Part shown: positions 45,475 to 55,110 of the stretch, one piece after another | Layout of the letters: every line of letters starts with the position of its first letter | Numbering within the stretch: position 1 is the stretch's first letter | Made by a program: the position numbers and the translations under genes | The notes under the pieces: generated by a model | Databases searched by the model: none | The model's input: the letters and a program-made list of their open reading frames with translations, nothing else | Told to the model about the DNA's origin: nothing | From: Pseudomonadota bacterium | GTDB lineage: Bacteria; Pseudomonadota; Gammaproteobacteria; Burkholderiales; Burkholderiaceae_C | Assembly (NCBI GenBank): GCA_020161065.1 | Contig: JAIUPH010000011.1 | Coordinates: 124,001-188,000, forward strand | Direction: 5' to 3' | Length of the DNA: 64,000 nucleotides

Positions 45475-45678
45475 TCACAAGTCCTTGAAAGACACGATGA
45501 GCAGGTCATCGACGACCGTCGGTTTCAGATAGACCTCGCCCGCTGCCGTCCTGGGCCGGTACACGTCCTGCCAGATGCGGTGATCGGCATGCGTGGTCAT
45601 GCTCTTGTGGAAATCTTGCAGCGTCAGCGCCTTGACCACGCCGATCATGGCGTCGAAATTTGGCCCAGCGTCCAGCAA
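45475..45678 (-). pseudogene. mqsR: MqsR-like mRNA interferase toxin, 5'-truncated
   Basis: The 67 residues match the C-terminal two-thirds of MqsR: LQDFHKSMTTHADHRIWQDV, then YRPRTAAGEVYLKP and VVDDLLIVSFKDL. Normal MqsR is about 98 residues, so roughly 30 N-terminal residues are missing. The only in-frame start is a TTG within the terminator that follows aceA. Upstream the frame runs into the terminator and the aceA end. It is most likely an inactive remnant. Its stop is 2 bp before the original mqsA ATG. Confidence 0.8.
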
Positions 45679-45715
45679 AAAGGCCCAGCCGACAACGTCG
45701 CTGGGCCTTTTGCTG
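45672..45715 (-). terminator. Intrinsic terminator of aceA
   Basis: GGCCCAGC (45682-45689) pairs with GCTGGGCC (45700-45707), flanked by A5 and T4 runs and then CCAGC/GCTGG. In the minus direction the stem is followed by TTTTT. It starts 33 bp after the aceA stop and, being symmetric, could also act on the plus strand. It overlaps the 5' end of the mqsR remnant. Confidence 0.88.
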
Positions 45716-45747
45716 GATGCCGCCGGCAGGCCGCCGGCGGCTCGTCT

Positions 45748-47046
<1,299 letters not shown>

Positions 47047-47129
47047 CGGAGGGCTCCAGTTGCGAGTGGGTTCAAACGAAGGATTCAACGCCTTCAGGCT
47101 AACCGCCGCGCCGGCGGCTGCCAAGACTT

Positions 47130-47147
47130 ATGTCTTATATAAGACAT
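47130..47147. promoter_or_regulatory. Perfect 18-bp palindrome upstream of aceA
   Basis: ATGTCTTATATAAGACAT is its own reverse complement and lies 84-101 bp upstream of the aceA start. Its TATATA core could overlap a -10 box. A dimeric regulator (for example GntR type) is the likely reader; which one is unknown. Confidence 0.65.
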
Positions 47148-47186
47148 TAGATCGAAGCGTTAGCAATCAATGAGTTATCGACGATC

Positions 47187-47286
47187 TTCCACATCGTGAA
47201 CTCATGTTCTTGCATATGGTGAATTTTGCTGCACTGCCGCAGACCTGAATTCCGCATCGTGAAAGCCAGCTTTCGCGATGCAGGAA
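47187..47286. promoter_or_regulatory. Four operator-like repeats between aceA and the amidotransferase gene
   Basis: Related imperfect dyads are TTCCACATCGTGAA (47187-47200), TTCTTGCATATGGTGAA (47207-47223), TTCCGCATCGTGAA (47250-47263) and, on the other strand, TTCCTGCATCGCGAA (47272-47286). Start-to-start distances are 20, 43 and 22 bp, close to two, four and two helical turns. TTC/GAA dyads like these are reminiscent of IclR-family operators (inference). Confidence 0.6.
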
Positions 47287-47294
47287 TCCGCCCC

Positions 47295-48011
47295 TCAGCT
47301 TCGCGGCACCGCGCTCAGCCAGTGCGCGTACACCGTGTCGGCCAGCGCCTGGTGGGCCGCCAGTTCGCTGTCCAGGCCGGCGCGCAGCGCCGCCGCGCCC
47401 TGCACGCTGGCCGGGTGCTGCTGCTGCGCCGCCAGCCAGCGCGCGCCGTCGTCGGCCGCCCAGCGCTGCAGCTTGGCCGCGTCGATCTCGACGTGGAACT
47501 GCATCCCCAGGTGCGGGCCGATGGCAAAGGCCTGCTGCGGGCAGGCGGCGCTGCCGGCCAGGTGCTGCGCGCCCGGTGGCAGCGCGAAAGCCTCGTAGTG
47601 CCACTGGAACGCCGTGGCTTGGCGGCGGCCGCCGAACCAGGCGCGCGCGGCGTCACTGTCGGCGATGTCGATGGCCTGCCAGCCGACCTCGGGCGCCGGC
47701 GAAGCGGTTACCGGCGCGCCGAGCGCCCGCGCCATCAACTGCCCGCCCAGGCAGTGGCCGATGACGGGCCGGCCGGCGGCCATGGCCTGGCGGATCAGGT
47801 CCTCGGCCCGGCGCAGCGAGGGCAGCGGGTCGTTGGCGCTCATCTCGCCGCCCAGCACGGCCAGCGCCGAGAAGGCGTCGATGCGCTCGGGGAAGGCGTC
47901 GCCGGCCTCGGTGTTGCGCCGCTCGACCGGCACGCCGCGGCGCTGCAGCCAGTCGCCGAAGTAGGCCGGGCCGTCGGCCGACAGGTGCTGCAGGATGAGG
48001 ACGGGCTTCAT
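47295..48011 (-). CDS. Class I glutamine amidotransferase-like protein
   Basis: This is a stand-alone GMP-synthase-type amidotransferase or gamma-glutamyl hydrolase. The nucleophile Cys is in VIGHCLGGQLMARALG, and the His-Glu pair is in LGMQFHVEIDAAKL. An EVGWQAIDI element after the Cys is typical of this group. The substrate is unknown. It is divergent from agmatinase (47 bp apart) and may serve the polyamine island by hydrolysing a gamma-glutamyl amine, which is inference. Confidence 0.85.
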   Translation of the reverse strand: MKPVLILQHLSADGPAYFGDWLQRRGVPVERRNTEAGDAFPERIDAFSALAVLGGEMSANDPLPSLRRAEDLIRQAMAAGRPVIGHCLGGQLMARALGAPVTASPAPEVGWQAIDIADSDAARAWFGGRRQATAFQWHYEAFALPPGAQHLAGSAACPQQAFAIGPHLGMQFHVEIDAAKLQRWAADDGARWLAAQQQHPASVQGAAALRAGLDSELAAHQALADTVYAHWLSAVPRS

Positions 48012-48058
48012 GCCGGGTTGGGTTCCAATGCGACACCACCAGTGTGCCCTGCCCCGCC

Positions 48059-48982
48059 ATGACCTCGTTCGCCTACCTCTCCGACCAACGTTTCATGAAG
48101 CTCGACGCGGCGCCCGGCCGGCGCTTCGGGCTGGCCGGCATCTGCTGGGACGGCAGCGTCACCAACCGCCCGGGCGCGCGCTTCGGGCCGCGCGCCATCC
48201 GCCAGGCCAGCGCCATGCTGTGCGACGGCACGCACCCGCACTTCGACACCACGCCCGACGGCCACCTGGCCGACCTGGGCGACCTGGCGCTGCCCAACAC
48301 CTCGCTCGACGGCATGCGCGCCGCGCTGGCGCCGCTGCTGCCGCCGCTGCTGGCGCGGCAGCACATGGTGTGGCTGGGCGGCGACCACTCCATCACCTTG
48401 CCGCTGCTGCGCGCCTACACGGCGCACCTGGGGCGGCCGCCGGCGGTGATCCACTTCGACGCGCATTGCGACACCTGGCAGGACCACTTCGGCGAACCCA
48501 GCGGCCACGGCACCTGGGTCTACGAGGCCATCGAGCAAGGCCTGGCGCTGGCGCAGGGCTTCGTGCAGATCGGCATCCGCTCGGCGGGCGTGCGCGCGGC
48601 GCGCGAGTATGTGCGCGACCAGGGCGGGCTGATCTTCACCGCGCGCGACCTGCGCGGGCTGGAGAGCACCGCGCAATTGCAACCGGTGCTGCAGGCCATC
48701 ACCGCGCGGCTGCAGTCGCTGGGCAACCCACCGGTGTACTTGTCACTGGACATCGACTGCCTGGACCCCGCCTTCGCCCCCGGCACCGGCACGCCCGAGC
48801 CCGGCGGCCTCAGCACCAACCAGGTGCTGACGCTGCTGGAAGAGCTGGCTGGCCTGCCCTTCGTCGGCATGGATTGCGTCGAGGTCTCGCCGCCCTACGA
48901 CCACGCCGAGCTGAGCAGCTACGCCGCGGCGCAGCTGGTCTGGACCTACCTCTGCGGGCAGTTGGCGCGCCACCCCGGGTAG
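48059..48982 (+). CDS. speB: Agmatinase / ureohydrolase
   Basis: SpeB-type enzymes split agmatine to putrescine and urea using two Mn2+. The metal motifs are LGGDHSITLP, HFDAHCDTW and LSLDIDCLDPAFAPGTGTPE. The ATG at 48059 gives 307 residues beginning MTSFAYLSDQRFMKLD. Guanidinobutyrase or a similar guanidino-hydrolase is the alternative. Position at the head of the polyamine genes supports agmatinase. Confidence 0.88.
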   Translation: MTSFAYLSDQRFMKLDAAPGRRFGLAGICWDGSVTNRPGARFGPRAIRQASAMLCDGTHPHFDTTPDGHLADLGDLALPNTSLDGMRAALAPLLPPLLARQHMVWLGGDHSITLPLLRAYTAHLGRPPAVIHFDAHCDTWQDHFGEPSGHGTWVYEAIEQGLALAQGFVQIGIRSAGVRAAREYVRDQGGLIFTARDLRGLESTAQLQPVLQAITARLQSLGNPPVYLSLDIDCLDPAFAPGTGTPEPGGLSTNQVLTLLEELAGLPFVGMDCVEVSPPYDHAELSSYAAAQLVWTYLCGQLARHPG

Positions 48983-49048
48983 CTTGATCCTGCGCAACCC
49001 GGGCCCGGGCAGCGCCTCAAGAATCCGGGCAAACCCTGGAGAGCCGCC

Positions 49049-49576
49049 ATGTCCGACGCTGCCGTCCACAAGTCCCGCCCCGTCCGCAGCCCGGCGCCGG
49101 CGCTGCCCAGCTTCGAGTCGCTCGACCGCACGCATGCCCAGGTGCTGCAGGTGCTCAAGCAGTTCGACCAGTTGCTGCAGCACCTGGACGACAACGGCGC
49201 CGACAGCGTGGCGCAGGCCAGCGCGCAGGCGATCCACGATTTCTTCACCGGCAGCGCACGCCAGCACCACGCCGACGAGGAACGCCTGGTGTTCCCCGGC
49301 CTGCTGGCCAGCGGCGACGCCGAGATGGTGCAGCACGTCAAGCGCCTGCAGCAGGACCACGGCTGGCTGGAAGAAGACTGGCTCGAACTGGCGCCGCAGA
49401 TCGAGGCCATCGCGACCGGCTACAACTGGTACGACACCAGCGTGCTGCGCCACGCGCTGCCCATCTTCACGGCGCTGTACGAAGAGCACATCGGCCTCGA
49501 AGAATCGCTGATCTACCCCGAGGCCAAGCGCCGCCAGCAGGCGCTGGCCGACGGCGCCCGCCAGCGCACGGCCTGA
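49049..49576 (+). CDS. Hemerythrin HHE-domain protein
   Basis: A soluble four-helix bundle of 175 residues that would hold a di-iron site. Ligands are visible as LDRTHAQVLQ, ARQHHADEERLVFP, LQQDHGWLEEDW, and EEHIGLEESLIYPEA. Such proteins sense or store O2, NO or iron. It follows agmatinase by 66 bp on the same strand, but any functional link is unclear. Confidence 0.88.
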   Translation: MSDAAVHKSRPVRSPAPALPSFESLDRTHAQVLQVLKQFDQLLQHLDDNGADSVAQASAQAIHDFFTGSARQHHADEERLVFPGLLASGDAEMVQHVKRLQQDHGWLEEDWLELAPQIEAIATGYNWYDTSVLRHALPIFTALYEEHIGLEESLIYPEAKRRQQALADGARQRTA

Positions 49577-49584
49577 CGCCGGGG

Positions 49585-50079
49585 CTACAGGCTCAGCGCC
49601 GTCGTCTTCTTCACCGTGCGCAGCACCAGCATGCTGTTGCTGCGCACCACGCCGGGCAGCCGCGGCAGCACCTCGGCGTGGAAGCGCTCCAGGTCTTCCG
49701 CGTCGCGGTAGACGAAGCGCACCAGGTAGTCGTTGCTGCCGGCGACGTAGAAGCAGTCCAGGATCTCGGGCTGGTCGCGCACCGCCTGCTCGAAGGCATC
49801 CAGCCGCGCCGGCTGCGTGCTTTCCAGGTTGATGATGGTGTAGCTGGTGCCGTGGCGGCCCACCGCGCGCGCGTTCACCAGCGCCACGTACTGGGCGATC
49901 ACGCCGGCGTCTTCCAGCGCCTTCACGCGGCGCAGGCAGGCCGACGGCGACAGGTGCACGCGCTCGGCCAGGTCGACGTTCGACAAGCGCCCGTCGGCCT
50001 GCAGTTCGGCCAGGATGGCGCGGTCGATGCTGTCGATGATTTCTGCATCGCGTTGCGTGCTGTCGACCGTCTTTCGCAT
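49585..50079 (-). CDS. Lrp/AsnC family transcriptional regulator
   Basis: An N-terminal winged helix (DRAILAELQADGRLSNVDLA, then LSPSACLRRVKALEDAGVIA) is followed by a RAM ligand-binding domain (AGSNDYLVRFVYRDAEDLER). The length of 164 residues is standard. It is divergent from the aminotransferase-puu genes, with a 134-bp shared promoter space, so it is the probable local regulator. An amino acid or polyamine product would be the likely effector. Confidence 0.93.
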   Translation of the reverse strand: MRKTVDSTQRDAEIIDSIDRAILAELQADGRLSNVDLAERVHLSPSACLRRVKALEDAGVIAQYVALVNARAVGRHGTSYTIINLESTQPARLDAFEQAVRDQPEILDCFYVAGSNDYLVRFVYRDAEDLERFHAEVLPRLPGVVRSNSMLVLRTVKKTTALSL

Positions 50080-50213
50080 GATGTGCGAATACTACTTGCG
50101 CGCGCCGCAGAAAGTTGCGCCGACGAGGGTAGCCGCCGATGCAAGCCGCAAGCACATTGCGCCGCCGCTTGCCTAGACTGCGTGCTTTGCCTTTCACCCG
50201 CAGGAGTGGCCGC

Positions 50214-51521
50214 ATGAGCATCGACCTCGACGCCTTCTGGATGCCCTTCACCGCCAACCGCCAGTTCAAGAAGGAACCCCGGCTGCTGGCCCGTGCCGAC
50301 GGCATGTACTACTGGGACGACGGCGGCCGCCAGGTGCTGGACGCCGCGTCGGGCCTGTGGTGCGTCAACGCCGGCCACAACCGCGCGCCCATCGTCAAGG
50401 CCATCCAGACGCAGGCCGCCGAACTGGACTTCGCGCCCACCTTCCAGATGGGCCACCCCAAGGCCTTCGAGCTGGCGGCGGCGCTGGTGAAGATCGCGCC
50501 GCCGGGCATGGAGAAGGTGTTCTTCACCAACTCGGGCTCCGAATCGGTGGAAACGGCGCTGAAGATGGCCATCGCCTACCACCGCGCGCGCGGTGAAGGC
50601 ACGCGCACGCGGCTGATCGGGCGCGAGCGCGGCTACCACGGCGTCAACTTCGGCGGCATCTCGGTAGGCGGCATCGTCGGCAACCGCAAGACCTTCGGCA
50701 CGCTGCTGGCCGGCGTCGACCACATCCGCCACACCCACGACCCCGCGCGCAACGCCTTCAGCGTGGGCCAGCCGGCGTTCGGCGCCGAACTGGCCGACGA
50801 CCTGGAGCGCCTGGTGGCGCTGCACGACGCCTCGACCATCGCCGCGGTGATCGTCGAGCCGGTGGCCGGCTCCACCGGCGTGCTGCTGCCGCCCGTAGGC
50901 TACCTGCAGCGCCTGCGCGAGATCTGCGACCGCCACGGCATCCTGCTGATCTTCGACGAGGTCATCACCGGCTTCGGGCGCACCGGCACGCCTTTCGGTG
51001 CGCTGACTTTCGGCGTTACGCCGGACCTGATGACGCTGGCCAAGGGCATCACCAACGGCTGCGTGCCGATGGGCGCCGTGCTGTGCCAGCGCAAGATCCA
51101 CGACGCCTTCATGAACGGGCCCGAGCACCTGATCGAGTTCGCCCACGGCTACACCTATTCGGCGCACCCGCTGGCCTGCGCCGCCGCCCTGGCGACGCTG
51201 CAGCTCTACCAGGACGAAGGCCTGCTCACCCGCGCCGGCGAGCTGCAGGCCTACTTCGGCGAATGCGTGCACGCGCTGAAGAGCGAGGCCAACGTCATCG
51301 ACATCCGCAACATCGGCCTGGTGGCCGGCATCGAGCTGCAGCCGCGCCCGGGCGACCCCGGCAAGCGCGCCTACGACGTCTTCACCGACTGCTACCGCCA
51401 GGGCGTGATGGTGCGCGTGACGGGCGACATCATCGCGCTGTCGCCGCCGCTGATCGTGCAGCGCGCGCAGATCGACCACATCGTCGACACCTTGCGCACC
51501 GCGCTGCGCCGGGCGGCGTAG
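50214..51521 (+). CDS. Class III omega-amino-acid:pyruvate aminotransferase
   Basis: This PLP enzyme moves the amino group of an omega-amino acid or diamine to pyruvate. The ATG at 50214 follows AGGAG. Signatures are GLWCVNAGHNRAPIVKAIQT, FFTNSGSESVETALKMAIAY, and LIFDEVITGFGRTGTPFGAL, with the PLP lysine in LAKGITNG. The 435 residues resemble beta-alanine:pyruvate transaminase. It opens the puu cluster and may act on GABA or beta-alanine made from polyamines. Confidence 0.92.
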   Translation: MSIDLDAFWMPFTANRQFKKEPRLLARADGMYYWDDGGRQVLDAASGLWCVNAGHNRAPIVKAIQTQAAELDFAPTFQMGHPKAFELAAALVKIAPPGMEKVFFTNSGSESVETALKMAIAYHRARGEGTRTRLIGRERGYHGVNFGGISVGGIVGNRKTFGTLLAGVDHIRHTHDPARNAFSVGQPAFGAELADDLERLVALHDASTIAAVIVEPVAGSTGVLLPPVGYLQRLREICDRHGILLIFDEVITGFGRTGTPFGALTFGVTPDLMTLAKGITNGCVPMGAVLCQRKIHDAFMNGPEHLIEFAHGYTYSAHPLACAAALATLQLYQDEGLLTRAGELQAYFGECVHALKSEANVIDIRNIGLVAGIELQPRPGDPGKRAYDVFTDCYRQGVMVRVTGDIIALSPPLIVQRAQIDHIVDTLRTALRRAA

Positions 51522-51533
51522 CCGGCCGGCTTC

Positions 51534-52832
51534 ATGCGCCTGCTGGCGATCGACCAGGCCCTCGCCCGCGACTCGTACTACGCCGCCACGGCGCAGCGCG
51601 CGCAGCGCTTCGCGCCGCTGCAGGGCGACGCGCAGGCCGACGTGGCCATCGTCGGCGGCGGGCTCGCCGGCCTGTGCGCGGCGCTGGACCTGGCCGCGCG
51701 CGGCCGCCGCGTGGTGCTGCTGGAAGCGCGCGAACTCGGCTGGGGCGCCAGCGGCCGCAACGGCGGCCAGGCCATCCACGGCCTGGCCTGCGAGCCCTCG
51801 GTCATCGAAAGCCAGCTCGGCCTGGACGAGGCGCGCCGCGTGTGGGCGATGTCGATCGAGGCGCTCGACCTGCTGCGCCAGCGCATCGCGCAGCACGGCA
51901 TCGATTGCGACTGGCGCGACGGCTACCTGGGCCTGGCCACCAGCGCGCGCAAGGGCGCCGAGCTGCAGGCCTGGGCCGACCGGCTGGAGCGCGTCTACGG
52001 CTACCCGCTGGCGCGCATCGCGCCGGCCGAGGTGGGGCGCTGGATCGCCAGCGAGCGCTTCCACAGCGGCGTGCACGACCCGCGCTCGGGCCACCTGCAC
52101 CCGCTGAAGTACACGCTGGGCATCGCCGCCGCGGCGGCCGCCGCCGGCGTGCAACTGCACGAGCAGACGCCCGTCACCGCGCTGCGCCAGGGCGCGCGGC
52201 CGCAGCTGGTGACGGCGCACGGCACCGTCAGCGCCGCCCAGGTGCTGCTGGCCGGCAACGTCTACCTGCAAGGCCTGGTGCCGCCGCTGGAGCCGCGCAT
52301 CATGCCGGCCGGCACCTACATCGCCTGCACTCAAACGTTGGGCGAGGCGCGCGCCACCGCGCTGGTGCCCAGCCGCTCGGCGGTGTGCGACACCAACTTC
52401 GTGCTCGACTACTTCCGCACCACGGCCGACCACCGGCTGCTGTACGGCGGCCGCGTCAGCTACAGCACCGCCACACCGGCCGACCTGGCCGAGAGCATGC
52501 GCCAGCGCATGCTGGCCACCTTCCCGCAGCTGCAAGGCGTCGAGGTCGACCATGCCTGGGGCGGCTTCGTCGACATCACGATGAACCGCGCGCCCGACTT
52601 CGGCCGCGTCGGCGGCAACGTCTACTACCTGCAGGGCTTCTCAGGCCACGGCCTGGCGCTGACCGGGCTGGCCGGGCGCCTGGTGGCCGACGCGATGACC
52701 GGCGACGCCTCGCGCTTCGACGTCTTCGCGCGCCTCAAGCACCGGCCCTTCCCCGGCGGGCGGCTGCTGCGCCGGCCCAGCCTCGTGCTGGGCATGGCGT
52801 GGTACCGCTTGCGCGATATGCTCGCGGCATGA
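51534..52832 (+). CDS. puuB: FAD-dependent gamma-glutamylputrescine oxidoreductase-like
   Basis: PuuB oxidises gamma-glutamylputrescine to gamma-glutamyl-aminobutyraldehyde. The DAO-family FAD fold begins ADVAIVGGGLAGLCAALDLA, then VLLEARELGWGASGRNGGQA. The C-terminal FAD part is NVYYLQGFSGHGLALTGLAG. At 432 residues it is the size of E. coli PuuB. It is flanked by the aminotransferase (12 bp) and puuD (ATGA overlap). Confidence 0.88.
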   Translation: MRLLAIDQALARDSYYAATAQRAQRFAPLQGDAQADVAIVGGGLAGLCAALDLAARGRRVVLLEARELGWGASGRNGGQAIHGLACEPSVIESQLGLDEARRVWAMSIEALDLLRQRIAQHGIDCDWRDGYLGLATSARKGAELQAWADRLERVYGYPLARIAPAEVGRWIASERFHSGVHDPRSGHLHPLKYTLGIAAAAAAAGVQLHEQTPVTALRQGARPQLVTAHGTVSAAQVLLAGNVYLQGLVPPLEPRIMPAGTYIACTQTLGEARATALVPSRSAVCDTNFVLDYFRTTADHRLLYGGRVSYSTATPADLAESMRQRMLATFPQLQGVEVDHAWGGFVDITMNRAPDFGRVGGNVYYLQGFSGHGLALTGLAGRLVADAMTGDASRFDVFARLKHRPFPGGRLLRRPSLVLGMAWYRLRDMLAA

Positions 52833-53620
52833 CGAAGGCGCTCAACCCCTCGGTCATGCCGCGCGCGCCCGTGGTGCTGGTGCCGGCTTGCAACAAGCGG
52901 CTGGGCGAGCACCCCTTCCACGTGGTCGGCAAGAAGTACATCGACGCCGTGCGCCTGGCCGGCGCGCTGCCGCTGATGGTGCCGCACGCCGAGGCCGACG
53001 AGATCGACGCGCTGCTCGACATGGCCGACGGCGTGCTGCTGACGGGCTCGGTCTCCAACGTCCACCCGTCGCACTTCGGCCAGGCGGTGCTCGACCCGCA
53101 ACTGCCGCTGGACCCGCTGCGCGACGGCTGGACGCTGCCGCTGGTGCCCAAGGTCATCGCGCGCGGCATGCCGCTGCTGGCCATCTGCCGCGGCGCGCAG
53201 GAAGCCAACGTGGCGCTCGGCGGCACGCTGCACCAGGCGGTGCACGACGCCGGCCCCTTCAACGACCACCGCGCCGACGACGCGCGCCCGGTCGAGGTGC
53301 AGTACGGTCCTTCGCACCCCGTGCGCCTGCGCGCGGGCGGCCTGCTGCAAGCCATCCTGCAGCAAGGCGAAGTCACCGTGAACTCGGTGCACGGCCAGGG
53401 CCTGGACCGCCTGGCGCCGGGCCTGCGCGTGGAAGCCACGGCGCCCGACGGGCTGGTCGAGGCGTTCTCGGTCGAAGGCGCGCCGGGCTTCGTGCTGGCG
53501 CTGCAATGGCACCCCGAGTGGCGCGCCGCCGACAACCCGGTCTCGGTGCAGCTGTTCAAAGCTTTCGGCCAGGCGCTGCGCAACTACCGCGACCGCGTGC
53601 GGGGCCCCTTGCCCGCCTGA
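52829..53620 (+). CDS. puuD: Gamma-glutamyl-GABA hydrolase (peptidase C26)
   Basis: PuuD hydrolyses gamma-glutamyl-GABA to GABA and glutamate. The Cys nucleophile is in PLLAICRGAQEANVALGGTL, and the His-Glu pair is in VLALQWHPEW. VNSVHGQGLDRLAPGL is the usual linking element. The ATG at 52829 overlaps the puuB stop and gives 263 residues. It lies 111 bp before puuA. Confidence 0.92.
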   Translation: MTKALNPSVMPRAPVVLVPACNKRLGEHPFHVVGKKYIDAVRLAGALPLMVPHAEADEIDALLDMADGVLLTGSVSNVHPSHFGQAVLDPQLPLDPLRDGWTLPLVPKVIARGMPLLAICRGAQEANVALGGTLHQAVHDAGPFNDHRADDARPVEVQYGPSHPVRLRAGGLLQAILQQGEVTVNSVHGQGLDRLAPGLRVEATAPDGLVEAFSVEGAPGFVLALQWHPEWRAADNPVSVQLFKAFGQALRNYRDRVRGPLPA

Positions 53621-53731
53621 AGCCCGCGGGCGGCGGCGCGCGACGCGCGCGCGGCTGGCCGCATCCGCAGACCCCGGCTTCCCGCCGCCGCGACACTTGC
53701 GCGGCGGCCCCATCCGCATACCGAGTGCCCC

Positions 53732-55099
53732 ATGACGACGAGAGAACTGTTCACCTTCAGCGAGCTGGAACACTGGCTCGACCAGCACCGCGTGACCGAG
53801 ATCGAATGCCTGGTGCCCGATCTCACCGGCGTGGCGCGCGGCAAGATCCTGCCGCGCGAGAAATTCACCGAAGACCGCGGCATGCGCCTGCCCGAGGCCG
53901 TGGTGGCGATGGGCGTGACCGGCGAGTTCCCCGAGGAGGGGCCGTACTACGACGTCATCACGCCGACCGACCGCGACATGCAGTTGCGCCCCGACCCCAG
54001 CACCGTGCGCATCGTGCCCTGGGCCACCGACCCCACCGCGCAGGTCATTCACGACTGCTACGACCGCGACGGCCAGCGCGTGCCGTTCGCGCCGCGCTCG
54101 GTGCTGCGCCGGGTGTGCGACCTGTATGCCGAGCAGGGCTGGTCGCCGGTGGTGGCGCCCGAGTTGGAGTTCTACCTGGTGGCCCGCAACACCGACCCCG
54201 ACGTGCCGCTGAAGCCGCCGGTCGGCCGCAGCGGCCGCAGCGAGACCAGCCGCCAGGCCTATTCGATCGACGCGGTCAACGAGTTCGACCCGCTGTTCGA
54301 GGACGTCTACGACTACTGCGAGAAGATGGAGCTCAACGTCGACACCCTCATCCACGAGGTCGGCGCCGGGCAGATGGAGATCAACTTCTTCCACGCCCAC
54401 CCGCTGGGGCTGGCCGACGAGGTGTTCCTGTTCAAGCGCACGGTGCGCGAGGCGGCGCTGCGCCACGACATGTTCGCCACCTTCATGGCCAAGCCCATCG
54501 CCGGCGAGCCCGGCAGCGCCATGCACGTGCACCAGAGCGTGGTGCGCACCGGCGACGGGCACAACATCTTCAGCAACGAGGACGGCACGCCCAGCCAGGA
54601 GTTCTACTGGTACATCGGCGGGCTGCAGAAGTACATCCCGGCGGCGATGGCACTGTTCGCGCCTTACGTCAACAGTTATCGGCGGCTGGCCCGCTTCACG
54701 GCCGCGCCGATCAACATCCAGTGGGGCACCGACAACCGCACCGTCGGCATCCGCAGCCCGCTGGCGCCGCCGGCGGCGCGGCGCATCGAGAACCGCGTCA
54801 TCGGCGCCGACGCCAACCCCTACGTGGCGCTGGCGGCCACGCTGGCCTGCGGCTACCTGGGCGTGCGCAACCGCATCGAGCCGTCGCCCGAATGCAAGGG
54901 CGACGCCTACCTCGGCGAATACCAGCTTCCGCGCAGCCTGGGCGAGGCGCTGGCGCTGCTGCGCGCCGAGCGCGACCTGGCCAGCGTGCTGGGCGAAGGC
55001 TTCATCACGGTGTACACCGAGGTCAAGGAGATCGAGTACGCCGAGTTCATGAAGGTGATCTCGCCGTGGGAACGCGAGCACCTGCTGCTGCACGTCTGA
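53732..55099 (+). CDS. puuA: Gamma-glutamylputrescine synthetase
   Basis: PuuA ligates glutamate to putrescine with ATP. The glutamine synthetase fold is seen in ECLVPDLTGVARGKILPREK, VAPELEFYLVARNTDPD, GAGQMEINFFH, GSAMHVHQSVV, and RRIENRVIGADANPYVALAA. At 455 residues, and in a cluster with puuB, puuD and potFGHI, it is the polyamine enzyme rather than GlnA. It is 11 bp before the next aminotransferase. Confidence 0.93.
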   Translation: MTTRELFTFSELEHWLDQHRVTEIECLVPDLTGVARGKILPREKFTEDRGMRLPEAVVAMGVTGEFPEEGPYYDVITPTDRDMQLRPDPSTVRIVPWATDPTAQVIHDCYDRDGQRVPFAPRSVLRRVCDLYAEQGWSPVVAPELEFYLVARNTDPDVPLKPPVGRSGRSETSRQAYSIDAVNEFDPLFEDVYDYCEKMELNVDTLIHEVGAGQMEINFFHAHPLGLADEVFLFKRTVREAALRHDMFATFMAKPIAGEPGSAMHVHQSVVRTGDGHNIFSNEDGTPSQEFYWYIGGLQKYIPAAMALFAPYVNSYRRLARFTAAPINIQWGTDNRTVGIRSPLAPPAARRIENRVIGADANPYVALAATLACGYLGVRNRIEPSPECKGDAYLGEYQLPRSLGEALALLRAERDLASVLGEGFITVYTEVKEIEYAEFMKVISPWEREHLLLHV

Positions 55100-55110
55100 G
55101 GAGGGCCGAG

